This document shows, piece after piece, positions 11,141 to 22,934 of a DNA stretch of 64,000 nucleotides. Under the pieces are notes generated by a model, which saw only the letters and a program-made list of their open reading frames with translations, made no database searches and was not told the origin of the DNA. The number at the start of each line of letters is the position of its first letter. The first letter of the stretch is position 1. Origin of the DNA: Anarhynchus alexandrinus. Lineage: Eukaryota; Chordata; Aves; Charadriiformes; Charadriidae. The stretch covers positions 2,914,617 through 2,978,616 of the forward strand of contig VUYV01000046.1 of NCBI GenBank assembly GCA_008711295.1, in the 5' to 3' direction. The position numbers were made by a program, and so were the translations under genes.

Positions 11141-14100
11141 ACAAACAAAAGTGGAGACTTTGGAGAAGTGCTCATATTCAGTCCTTAGAGAAAGTCTGAG
11201 TGCTCAAATACTACGACATTGGTTATCGCAGCAATGTGGATAACACTTTCATGTTTAAGAAAATTGCTGTATATTAAATAGATGAGAAACTGGATGGACT
11301 GTCTGTTCTGTGAACTTCTCACAAACATTCCTTAAAATTGAATGGGTTTAGAGACCTGAGTAACCAGAAGAGCTGGCCCTAAAATTCTCCGTGTACCAAA
11401 GATCTTAGAGAATTGGGCAAAAGTAGTTCAGGCATGATATACTCATTTTAATAAAAGAGTAGGTTTAATACATGAATATCCTACTGAAAAAGCAATAATT
11501 TTTTCAACAGCAGAAACCAGTTATTAAAGTTGTTTTTTAATTAAAATCAACTCAAGTGCATTTGTGCACAAACGGACAGCACAGGGCTTTTTAAGTAATC
11601 ACTCTGAACACTCAGAACAGCAAAAGTTTATCTAAGGTAAATTGAATTTATTTTTTCTCTTGAGATAAAAATTGTGCTTATAGCCAGAAAAAAAATATAA
11701 AAAAGTTAATTGGTTTAATTTTATTTCCACATTTATATTAGCTCTAATTTTCTTCCTTTTTTTCCCAGCCTCCTCAAGGTGACTGCAGTGCCGCAAGCAC
11801 TGAGAGTCAGGGTGTAACATGTCCAAGGACAATTGCCCCAGCTCTGCAGTGTGTCAAGAGGATTTTCAGAGCTGGGGTGAACTTTCACATCCACATTCAA
11901 TCACAGTATGATCTAAGGGGGTCGAGCCGATGGCATGAAATAAAAGGCGTATTTTGTTGATTTGATACAGCTATTTGCAGATGGCAGATTGGACAATTTT
12001 TTGTTATTAGCTTTACAAGTAGGTTCTACCATATGAGATAATCTACCCTTTACTGGTAGTATGGCTGAAAAACTGCCTTCCATTCACTTACAGAGCTGTC
12101 CAATCTCCAATGTACTTCTACTCTTAACTAGGCCTATTTCAATCATAAAAAAAACCAAAAAAACAATCCAAAACAACAACAACAACAACAACCCCCCCAA
12201 AAAAAACCACAAAAACCACAAAACTCCAATTACCTCTCTCTGATATGTTGAAAATGTTCCCATCTTCTTCTTCCCGTGGGGCTCCTTTTTGCAATCTCAT
12301 TAGACGATTTGAACTCTGTGTTGACATTTGCCACACAAACAAGATGATGCAGCATTTGCACAGCCTGGGGAATAAGGAACCTCTCCAGCTGCATCATTGT
12401 TTGACAGAACAGATACCTTCTTCATCCGTTCCTGCTTCAGTTTCCCAGCCTCGCTGTCTGCCACAAGCCCTCCTGGCCTCAGCTGAATGACTCATTTGTA
12501 TAGCTGAGTTCAAGCTAAAGCGTTTGGAGTTGTCCAGTGAAAGGTATTCATTATCACTCATTTAACTTTTTTTTCCTTTTTTTTTTTTTATTTTATTTTT
12601 CCAACTGATCCCCAGCTGTGCTTACCTGTCAAGAGTAACAATGCTACTCCTAGAATAAAACCTGAAGAAGTAAACTTGGCAATGTTCAAGCACATTCATT
12701 TCCAAAATAACTGTAATGTGTGGCAGTCAGAGGTGCTGGTCTGTCAATATGAGTGCGTGGTTCACTGTTCGGATTTTGCATTCAATCACAGTGCTGATGA
12801 AAAGAGAAATGAAACCACATGGTGTGTTGTGCTGGACTGGAAAATTTAGACTAATTTTCCTCAGTTTCCCACAGCCACGTTATAAGAATTTTGAAGTAGG
12901 TATGCTGATGCACCCAACCTTGCCTTATAAGTGTATTTATGGCCATTTCTGCAGGAGATGTCCCTTGTACTCCTATGCTAAGCCACTCACATTACAAGAT
13001 TTGCCAAGTGACCACTAGCTTCAGCAGGGCTTGTATTCCATCCCTGAAGAATGCAAATTAGGAGAGAAATGTGCAGTAACACAGACGGCACAGCAAATTA
13101 AGACAGCAATATATATTTTTTACAGGGGGAAAAAAGTCTTTAATTTAAAACAAAGAAAATAAAGACAATCCAGAATGAACTTATAATTGAAGTTTAATTG
13201 TCAACTTCCATAGAAGTAAAAGTGCATAAGAAGAAGCTTTAAGAGCAGCAATCACAGTTAAAAGCATAACATGAGCATCTGGTTCTTCCATAATATGGAT
13301 GATATGTTAATATATGATCTAAACATCATCTCTAATGTTTTATAAACAAAGATAAATTAACAGGATCAATTTTCCCTAGCAAATGTTCTCCACCTAACAG
13401 GATAATCTTTGAACACTAATAAAATAAACCACAAATCATATTTACTCTTGGGCTTACTCTCTTGCTGCAATTTAGCCTAACTTGAAACAATATGGCAAAC
13501 TCTATTAGCAAAAGCATAATTTACTTTTTTTCTCCAAAGAATTAGTTTTCTTTTAAGGTGGTTTTGCATAAATATAGTTACTCTCAGAGTAAATGAATTA
13601 ATGATAATTAATATTTACTCCTTAAATTAAATAATGTAATTAAATAAGTTAAATCATTAAGTTAAATAATTAACCTAATCTGAGTTTTCCGTAAAATACA
13701 CATCCAGTACTGTGAGCATTCATGCATTAAAGGTTACAACTGTTCTTTGTATCTAACAAGAAGACATTTATTCACAGAAGTGCATAGGTACATTATCAAG
13801 TCTGTACATGATTAGAACTATGAGGATTATATGTACGTGGCAATTCAAAGCCAGGATGATTTCCTGAATTAAGATTCCTGTCCAGAATAATCACAAGTGG
13901 TACAATGTACTTCACAGGTGGAGAGGCCATTCTAAATATATTTGGTTTTGACTCAAAATCCATTCGTAGAGCACTTAGTATGAATGTTCTACGGGAGCTA
14001 AGAAATGGAAATGCCATTCCACACAAAAGCATTGCTTTCTCAGTGAATCAGTAGATAAAAGTCATCCAGCAAACCAGCTGAAAAACAAAAACCCTCACTA

Positions 14101-14711
14101 TGAAGACCTGTGCATATGTTCACAAGCGACTAAAGACATATCGAGAAACCATGAGAGGTTTTCTCCTCTCAGATGGAGACTCCTACTCCTCAGCTGTTGT
14201 TCCAGCTGACCCTTTTCACTGAGACTTGTACAGTCAGTTATCAGTTTTTACCTGAAAGAAAACTAACATTCTCTTGAAGAGTAGAAGTTTCTTTGAGTAC
14301 ATCTAACTACACCTTTTGTCTAGACCAACTCCCAGAAAACTGTGAAGGTCAGATAATAAGTGAAGAGAGACATGGGTAAACTCTATGAGCCAAACTGCCA
14401 CAGTAACAAAAAAAAAAAAAAGAGAGAGAGAGAAATAAAAAAACCGCAATGAAATAAGCCAGTCGTTTGATTTCAAATGGGAAAAAAAAAGTATATGGAA
14501 ATTTTCCATCCCGGTGCCAAGTCTAAATTCTTAGTGGTACCATATAGCAAAGAAACCACCAACAGACACAAATGTTGAATGCCTTACTTAGAACTAGAGG
14601 AAAACATAATTTCCCACATATGGCGTTTCATGATTGATTGTGTGTCTTAGAAAAGAAAACAAACAAATAAACAAATAAACAAAACACAAAACCAATAACA
14701 AAATCCCCAAG
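11141..14711. other. Unique AT-rich non-coding sequence
   Basis: No gene or interspersed repeat was recognised apart from low-complexity runs: the A/C-rich tract at 12146-12228, a T-run near 12570-12600 and an AT-rich patch at 13590-13680 with TTAAAT-type motifs. Short open frames occur but show no family signature. Confidence 0.45.
12146..12228. repeat. A/C low-complexity tract with (CAA)n
   Basis: About 80 bp consist almost only of A and C, including a (CAA)6-like core near 12173-12191 and a seven-C run, followed by CCACAAAAACC motifs. It is a likely variable microsatellite. Confidence 0.85.
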
Positions 14712-15172
14712 AGTTGAGATGATTAAGGGATTAGAACATCTTTCACATAAGGGAAGGCTGAGAGATCTGGGACTGTATATCTTGGAGAAGAGAAGGCTCA
14801 GGAGGGTTTTATTCCTCTGTATGAATGCCTTATTGGAGGAAATGGAGATGAGGCAGACAGACCTTTCCTGGAGGGACCAAATGATACAACAAGAAGAAAT
14901 TAATTAAAAAAAAACCCAAACAACCAACCAAACCCACATCAAATTCCATCTGAACAGAAGGAAATATTTTGTTTACTGTGAGGGTGACAGCACTGTTACA
15001 GGTTGCCTAGAGACACTGCAGAGTCTCCATCACTGGACATATTTAAAACCCAGCTGAACGCTGTCCTGCATAATCTGCTTTAGCTGACCCTGCTTGAGCA
15101 GGGAGTTGGGATTGTTGATTTCAAGAGGTCCCTTCCAACCTTAACGATTCTTTGATTCTGTGATTCTGTGAA
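14712..15172 (+). mobile_element. CR1 LINE 3' fragment
   Basis: The copy starts in the conserved RT C-terminal segment (GATGATTAAGGGATTAGAACATCTTTC; translated MIKGLEHLSHKGRLRDLGLY) and runs through the 3' UTR to a tail of ATTCTTTGATTCTGTGATTCTGTG. An A-rich interruption at about 14900-14935 (A8, CCAAACAACCAACC) is not part of CR1. It is a 5'-truncated, diverged copy. Confidence 0.88.
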
Positions 15173-17935
15173 GTGGCAAGATGGCAAGTTTTGTGTAACT
15201 TTAAAGTTTTAAACTTTATAGCTGATTCTACAGGAATATATTTCATGAAACATCTTACCTTTTTCTTCCTGGTACCAACCCAGAAAAGACAGTAAAGTTA
15301 GATGGATGGATTTTCATTAGCTTTCCTCAAAATGTCATGTCAAAAGGATGTTGTCCTGGAAACCCTGAAGTCTGAACAAAGGGGACATCTCAAGTGGCTA
15401 CAGTCTTTGGGGATTGTATTCCAGCTCCTCCTTTATGGAGGAATAAGGTCAAGAAGGCAATCCTATGAAACCTTTCTACTTGCCTTTGAATGCAGATATA
15501 GACAATCAGGATTCATACAATGTCTTCGTCTCTGTTGCCAAGATTAATCTGTATAACTTAGACACAGTATAGATATCTGAATTAGAAGGTCGGTCACTCC
15601 GACTTGCCTTTCCAGTAAACAACAGATATAACTGCCCAGAAGATGGCTGAGATCATAGTTCCTTTCAAAGGGGAAATTTGTTCCACTTTCCTCTATTGCT
15701 GACTTAAAGTTAAGATTACTGTGCCCCAAAAGAATGTCTGATACATAGGATTAAACTTGTTTGTATATGCCAATGGTGCTATATGATGGCGTCCTACAAT
15801 CCACAGTATTTGGCAAATGAAAAATAATGTGGGAAAATGTCCTCAAAAGTTGTTGCAATGAGCTCCAGTCCTCTGTGTATTACTAGAAAAACACCAAAAA
15901 AACTACTCCTTAGTTTTCTTTCTCCCTGTTCATCCAAATTTGCTTCATACTCTTTCTACTTAGGAAATCAAGCAGATAATTTTCCATAAGCTGGGCCCTC
16001 ATTAAAAGATCTTGTACTACCACGTACTCACAATGGGATTTATCACAATTAACTTTAGATCTGTAGCACATAAACACCAGCATTTGAGCTAGGCATCTCA
16101 GCATGGTCAGGAGACCGGCTCCCACTCCAGGCTACTTGAAACTTCATTTTTTTTCTAAGCAATTTCATTATGGCTTGTTTGTTTTCCTGAATATGTTTTA
16201 GTCAAGTGTGTGGGGTTTGGTTTCTTTGGTTTCGTTTTTCTTTTAATTTTAACTACAGTAAGGGAAAAGGAAAAAGGAAATCTTAATTTTTCAGTTAATT
16301 ATTTGGGGTTGGGTTCTCAAAAATATGCTTACAGAATATAAAATGAGATCAAAGGCATTATCTAAAAGAAATATTTTTAAAAACTTTAAAAATTAAGATC
16401 GNNNNNNNNNNNNNNNNNNNNNNNNNNNNNNNNNNNNNNNNNNNNNNNNNTTTTTTTTTTTCTTTTTTTCGCCTTTAATACAAGATCCTGGCTGTATATA
16501 AGCATTAATAGATTGAATTTTAAGAGAATAGTGAGAGAGGATGTTCTAATTCCATGCTGGACATTTGCTGGTGAGTCCACCCCTGAATACACAAATGAAA
16601 CAGAAAAAAAAATGGGGAAATGATGCTAGGTGCTAGTGTGTACATGACATGCCAGACAAAGGAATCTGTTCAATGTTTTATTTCTCCTCCCCATCTGAAT
16701 TGTTACACTACATAGTGAGTTTAAGAGCTCAAGGTAGTCTCTGTAGCCACTGCCTGACTGATGCTCCCTCTGATTAATACTAAATATAGAGGTAGATCCC
16801 TGTCCTCAGAGAAGGAAGAAAAACTATTTTGGCACTTCTGTTTGAATCTATCATCATCCAGGGGTAGCACATCATGTATCAATGCATGTGTGAGGCACTA
16901 GGAGACATATACGGATGAAGAGGACCTGGCAGGTGAGATATCTGATAAATCTGCCCCGAGTAATATGAGTGCATCCAAACAGGAACAGAGCAGTGGTTAC
17001 TCATGCTGCGACTGAGGTTCAAAATGTATGATCCTGACTCTCTGTCTTTGCGAGCTTGTAACCCAAGATGATTGACAATCCACCAGCAGGACCATTTTCT
17101 TCTCTTAGGAAAACAGCAACAGCTGTCTCTGAAGCAACCTACAGGAACCAGGTAGTAATATGTCTTCAGTCATCCCTTCACCAAGCAAATTACAGTATTC
17201 TGGACAGGGTAAGAAAGAGGCCATCTGTTATTCCTCTTGATGAAATGTTTAGTGTGGGAACATTTTTTACCTTGCAAGGTGGCCTCAGAGGCATAAAGCA
17301 GCTCTGCCACACATCTGTCTGTCACTAAGGCATTACTTCAGCTACTAACGCCTCTTCCCCTGCTCACATTACATTGATTTATATTTCAGTTTTGTCTTTT
17401 CTTCTTTTTTTTTTTTTATTTTTTCTTTCACCCAACCCTTTTTTTTTAATTACAAGGAGTTTGGGGGTTTCGGGTTTTGGTTTGCCTTTTTTTACATATG
17501 TCAGTGTGGAGCAGCTGAATTGCCCTGACAACTCTTTCAGCTAATGTTCTATACTAAAGATTCTTTTTCATACATTGGAGGTTTCCTGAATTTCACACAA
17601 ATTCAGTGGAAAGCAGATTGGATTTCCAACATAATAATGTGAATTTTCTGTTTATAACAACACTTACTCCCCCTTTATTCTTCCACAATTTGAAAGGCAA
17701 ACAATCTCTCCCTGGTCTTTGTGGAATATGTGGAAACTGGTCCCCAAGTTAATGTCCTGCAGAATTGTGCAGAGATGTTTTTGATAGGGTTTTACAAGAG
17801 TATATGAAATAAAAACACCCTTCAAACCTCTAGAGAATAATAGAAAATTGCCTAATGTCTACAGGGTTTTTTGAATGGTCTGTAGAAATCTGTGCCATAT
17901 ACAACAGTATTTGATTAATTGTCATTTTGTAAAAA
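15173..17935. other. Unique non-coding sequence with one assembly gap
   Basis: AT-rich DNA with no recognised repeat or gene. It contains the N gap at 16402-16450, flanked on the right by a long T run, and a T-rich tract near 17400-17450. Several short open frames are present without recognisable motifs. Confidence 0.45.
16402..16450. other. Assembly gap (49 N)
   Basis: Forty-nine Ns sit just before a T11/T7 homopolymer tract. This suggests the assembly broke on the homopolymer. The true length is unknown. Confidence 0.98.
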
Positions 17936-18218
17936 ATCATAGAATCATAGAACATTTTGAGTTGTAAAAGGGACCTTAAAGGTCATCGAGTTCCAACCCC
18001 CCTGCCATGGGCAGGGACACCTCCCACTAGACCAGGTTGCTCAAAGCCCCATCCAGCCTAGCCTTGAACACCTCCAGGGATGGGGCATCCACAGCTTCTC
18101 TGGGAAACCTGGGCCAGTGCCTCACCACCCTCATACTGAAAAATTTCCTCCTGATATCTAATCTAAATCCACCCTCTCCTAGTTTGAAGCCATTACCCAT
18201 TAGTAAGAATCAGGTTCT
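17936..18218 (-). mobile_element. CR1 LINE 3' end (antisense)
   Basis: It begins on the plus strand with the reverse-complement tail ATCATAGAATCATAGAA, then the 3' UTR text (CATCGAGTTCCAACCCCCCTGCCATGGGCAGGGAC) and the last coding codons of the RT ORF. It is truncated at about 283 bp. It belongs to the ATTCTATG-tailed group, like the copies at 43646 and 62898. Confidence 0.92.
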
Positions 18219-21112
18219 TCTATGAACTAATAATATACTTTGTTAGCACAGGCCTAACAGTACAGAGCATAACTCAGCAAAACACAAAAGTACTATTAAG
18301 TACTTAGCCAAAAAAGTTGTAAGTAAAGAGCTGAGATATCTGCCATTAAGCAACATATACAACATTTGTTTGGATAGATGTACATGGATTCTCCTTCAGC
18401 ATCACACTAAATGTTGCCAGACAGGTAGTTTAAAAATAAACCTCTACAAAATATTACTTCCATGTGCACAGCTAGAGGGCCAGGGATATGTCTTCGATAC
18501 CATGTCAGACCTATCACTTGCAAACTGAGCGGTACCTGTTTGAGTAATCCCTAACAGCTCATGAACATTGGAACCACTGAACAGCACGAGCAGATCATTT
18601 TCCTCCCTGCTTGCTATGAAAGGGTAGGTTCAGTTACTTCTCTGGAATTCTGCAAGACAACATTTAAAAGTAGTTGTGCTGCTTCAGGCTTGGCTATATG
18701 CAATGCTCACTCATGTAGGTCACCTGACCTTCTAATTTGATGTTTTCGAATAGAGCATCCTCCAGAAATCCCCTCCTACATGCTAAAATACGTAACTGTT
18801 ACTTCAAAACTCTTGGTTTTACTCTCGAAAAATTGTCTGAAGATTTCCCAAGACACAAACCAGGCAACAGCAAGCAATTCCAAGAGTAGGCCAAGCCTGA
18901 AAAAAATAAATGAATGATAGCAACTCTCTTGCAAACTCATGACCTTCATGCATGTTTCTTAACAGCTATAGTTCAAATGTTTTTAATTTCGACCAGTGTG
19001 CTTGGCCACTGAAAAGTACTGTGGTTTACAGCTGACAAAACAGGTAACAGATTTGGTCCAACAGGCAATATGAAGTATTCCTTAGGTTATTCATTTTCCC
19101 TTCATCCTCCTTTTTCTCTCAACAAATGATCTATTTTATTAAACATTACAACATGTTACAGATACAGTATTGTTATTCTGATGTGTGACATATGCATTGC
19201 ACCAGCATTATCTATTTGAATAGTTTATTTACTTTAGACATTCTAGACTGTAATATAGCTGCCTCCATCCTATGTTTCCGTGTTTAGAGGAATGAAACAC
19301 CCCTGGATAATAAATATGCAGATTAGCTCTATCTGCCTTGCCCAAAATGTGCTGATTCTGCTGGAAAACAGTTGTATTGTCTGTCATGGGCTTTGGCCTA
19401 AGCCCGAACTATTCACAGAATTAAGAGAGTCAGGCCCTAATTCAGAATTTACTCCTTACTGAGTGAAAGATTTAAGCCACTGAACTCAAAAGGATTAAGT
19501 GTGTGCTGAAAATAGAGCTGTTGGTTAAGTACTTTCCTAAAGGAAGCCTTTATACGGACCTCTGCCGTTCCGCTTTATTCTTCCAACAAACAACTTTAAC
19601 TCATGGTCATTTTCTACCAAAGATTAATACTAATACATTTTTAATGTTCAGATTATCTGGATTCTCTTTGACCCTGTTCAATTGATTCTTTACGTGAAAC
19701 AGGACATAATACTTTCAGTTGCTTTTCCTTCAGTTCTGTTCAGTTTATTTATTTTTAATCATTCATTAAAATTGAAATGAGAAATCAACAATATTCTCAT
19801 GTTGAAGCCCTGTTTTGTATGCCTGAAAATCAATGGTAAAGTGTTTATTGAATTACATTAAATAGTATCTCGTCCTTTACACGTATTGATCTAATAAGAT
19901 AAGGTCTTAACTATTTGCTATTTAGAGAGTTCAGCATATCCTTACAGTATCCCTAGAACTGATAAAATCGGACAGCATGATATGAAATGGCAAGATGCCC
20001 ATTGACTTTCAAGAGGAAAAGAATGTGAGATAAGAATCTTTTCTATATTGCATGCTTTTTTCCAAGGGCTGATTCCACGTTAACAAGTTCTGTGGTGCAG
20101 CAGAGGGAGATCTGGAAAGTGAAACAATTTGTGAAGATAGTTCGAGGTCCACACAATCTGTTTTTCAATGTTTTATTTAAATATGTCTCGATATTAATTC
20201 ATGGGCCGAATACATGTCTGTGGCTTGAGAACTGTCCTGAAGCAGATCTCCCAGTGTAGTTTCACCTAAAAGGAATGTAGTGTATATGCACAAAGATCAG
20301 CCCCTGATACAAATCATAGTATACTGCAGGGTGTCTTGACAGGTTCTCTTCAAAAGAGCATTTCTGATCTGAAATCAAATGCTAGTGAGGTGGGAATGTC
20401 AGTGACTGAGCAAGAAGGATGTCCTCCTGAATTGTTAGAGCTGTTGACACAATAACCTGAGGCAGAAAAACAAAATAACATGTTAGGAACACAGAAGACA
20501 GAAATGTGCTTTTACATTATATGGGTGTGAAAGACCATATTAATCTCATAAAGTAATATGATTAAAATATTTTAAATATTAAAAACATGCTTATGTTTAA
20601 GACAAGCTAAAGATGTTTCTGCAGCAATTTCTTGAGGAGCTTTCATTGGAAACCCTGATGTAACCTCAGATATAAAGATACAAATGCCATACTTCTATTA
20701 CTTGACTTTAACGACTGAACTTGGCTGGATTTCTCAACAGAGTTGGCATAAATATATGTAAATAAATGTACTGGAGGAGAATCTGCTAGAAGTAGAGGTG
20801 AAATAATGTTATCTAGAAATGATGAATTTGGTACCTAAAATTGTTATAATTATTGCTATGATTTTACCTTCCTTTATTTGAGATAAAATCATAAAATTGT
20901 AAAGAACCAGCCATTTGCCACAGTGTTTCTCCTCTTGATAAGAAAGGGCAGGCTTTCAAATGATGCTGTGGATTTTCTTTCAAAGACTGAAATTCATAGA
21001 GCTGGAAAAAACTCAGATATATGCTCTTGACTTCTTCTATTCCTTCCTTCCCTTTAAAGAGATGCAGTAAAATGACATCGGTTAGTTAGGGGAGGCATGA
21101 GACTGTTTTGAC
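18219..21112. other. Unique non-coding sequence
   Basis: Nearly 2.9 kb without recognised repeats or gene-like open frames. AT-rich, with TTTAATTT-type runs. Nothing further seen. Confidence 0.45.
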
Positions 21113-21803
21113 ATAGAATCAAATAACAGCCTAGGTTGGAGGGGACCTTGAAAGATCACCTGTTCCAACGTTTTGTGGGAAACGGAGCATAGATGAGATT
21201 ATCTAAGCACCCTGTCCAATCGCATCTTGAAAACCTTAGGTGATGTGAACCCTACCACATGCCTGTGGAGGTTGTTCCAGTGATTGTTCTCACTGTAAAA
21301 AATTTCTTTGTTGTACTAATACGAAACCTCTCCTAGGGCAACTTGTACCCATTGCTCCTTGTCTTCACCATGTGGCTACCTGTGAAGACAGAGCCTCTGT
21401 ACTCTTTGTAGCCACCCTTTAAGTACTGGACTACTGTGATGAGGTCCCCCCTGAGCCTTTTCTTCTCCAGGGAGAAAAGACCTAACTCCTTCAGCCGTTC
21501 CTCATAGTGTAGGTTCTCCAGCCCTTTAATCATCTTCATGGGCCTCATTTGCACCCTCTCCAGCCTGTCCATGACTCTTTTGAATTGTGGGGACCAGAAC
21601 TTGACACAGTCCTGACAACTGCTGATTAGCGTGGGATGATCAGGTCTCTATCTCTGTGCCTATGGATGCAGCTGGGGACCCAATTTGTCTTCGTTGCTGC
21701 AGAGGCTCACTGCTGACTCCCATTCAGCTGGTTGTCCACCGGGACCTCCAGGTTCCTTTCAGCAAGGCTGCTCCCCAGCCACACAGGTCCTAGCCTGCAC
21801 TGG
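21113..21803 (-). mobile_element. CR1 LINE, 3' part of a long antisense copy
   Basis: From the plus-strand left edge: a degenerate tail (CATAGAATCAAATAACAG), the 3' UTR, the RT C-terminal segment (minus frame MDRLERVQMRPMKMIKGLEN near 21570) and the following coding region. It is interrupted at 21803 by an LTR and continues at 22935. Together the two parts make a CR1 of about 2.5 kb that once reached into the endonuclease domain. Confidence 0.9.
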
Positions 21804-22934
21804 TGTGGTGGATTAACCCTGACTGGATGCCAAATCCAGCAAGCCACTCAATCACTCCCCCTCCTCAGCTGGACGGGGAGAAAAATATGATGAAAGGCTT
21901 GTGGGTTGAGATAAGGACAAGGAGATCACTCAGCAGTTACTGTATTAGGCAAAACAGACTCAACTGGGGAAAATTAGTTTATTACCAATGAAATCAGAGT
22001 AGGGTAATGAGAAAAAAAAACCAAACTCAAATCTTAAAACATCTTCCCCCCACCCCTCTCTTATTCCTGGGCTCAACTTCACTCACAATTTCTCTACCTC
22101 CTCCCCCTGAACAGTGCAGGGAGGTGGGGAACAGGGGTTGTTGTCAGTTCATCACACGTTGTCTCTGCCACTCCTTCCTCATCAGGGGGAGGACTCTTCA
22201 CACTCTTCCTCTGCTTTGACGTGGGGTCCCTTCCATGGGAGACAGTCGTCCATGAACTTCTCCAAGATGAGTCCTTCTCACTGGCTGCAGTTCTTCACAC
22301 ACTGCTCAGCATGGGTCCCTTGCACAGGGTGCAGTCTTTCAGGAACAGATTGCTCCAGCGTGGGTTCCCCATGGCGTCACAAGTCCTGCCAGCAAACCTG
22401 CTCCAGTGTGGGCTCCTCTGTCCATGGGGCCACAGGTCCCACCAGGAGCCTGCTCCAGCGTTGGCTTCCCATGGCGACACAGCCTGCTTTTGGCACATCC
22501 ACCTGCTCCAGTGTGGGGTCCTCCATAGGCTGCAGGTGGATATCTGCTACACCATTAACCTCCATGGGCTGCAGGGGGACAGCCTGCCTCACCACAGCCT
22601 TCACCATGGGCTGCAGGGGAATTTCTGCTCTGGTGTCTGGACCACCTCTTCCTTCTTCGCTGACCTTGGTGTTTGCAGAGTTGTTTCTCTGCCATATTCT
22701 TAGTCTTGTCTTCCAGCTGCTCTTGCACAGCAGGTTTTTTCCCCTTCTTAAATATGTTACCACAGAGGCTCTACCACCTTTGCTGATTGGCTCAGCCTCG
22801 GCCAGCAGCGGGTCCATCTTGGAGACAGCTGGCATTAGCTTTATTGGTCATCGGTGAAGCTTCTAGTGGTATCTCACATAAGCCACCCATGTAGCCCCCT
22901 GGCTACCAACACCTTGCCACGCAAACCCAGTATA
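21804..22934 (-). mobile_element. Solo LTR with internal minisatellite, inserted in CR1
   Basis: This 1131-bp LTR starts TGTGGTGGATTAACC on the plus strand and ends CCCAGTATA. It is flanked by a perfect 5-bp duplication ACTGG (21799-21803 and 22935-22939). It sits inside a single CR1 that resumes on the other side. Inside, GCTCCAG(C/T)GTGGG-type units recur between 22340 and 22530, with CATGGGCTGCAGG motifs beyond. These are decayed CpG-rich tandem units. Long open frames in two plus-strand registers and on the minus strand (for example 22114-22857) follow from this repetitive, stop-poor composition and are not genes. Minus orientation is presumed. Confidence 0.88.
22340..22640. repeat. Degenerate minisatellite inside LTR
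   Basis: Units of the type CTGCTCCAG(C/T)GTGGG are spaced about 40-60 bp apart (near 22347, 22388, 22447, 22505), alternating with CCATGG and GGGCTGCAGG motifs. Many former CpGs now read TpG or CpA. The related LTR at 39333 keeps CpG-rich versions. Confidence 0.7.

Noticed and set aside
22114..22857. 247-codon and overlapping open frames on both strands
   Set aside because: They lie wholly within an LTR with decayed GC-rich tandem units that lack stops in several frames. The residues are Cys/Ser/Leu-rich noise.
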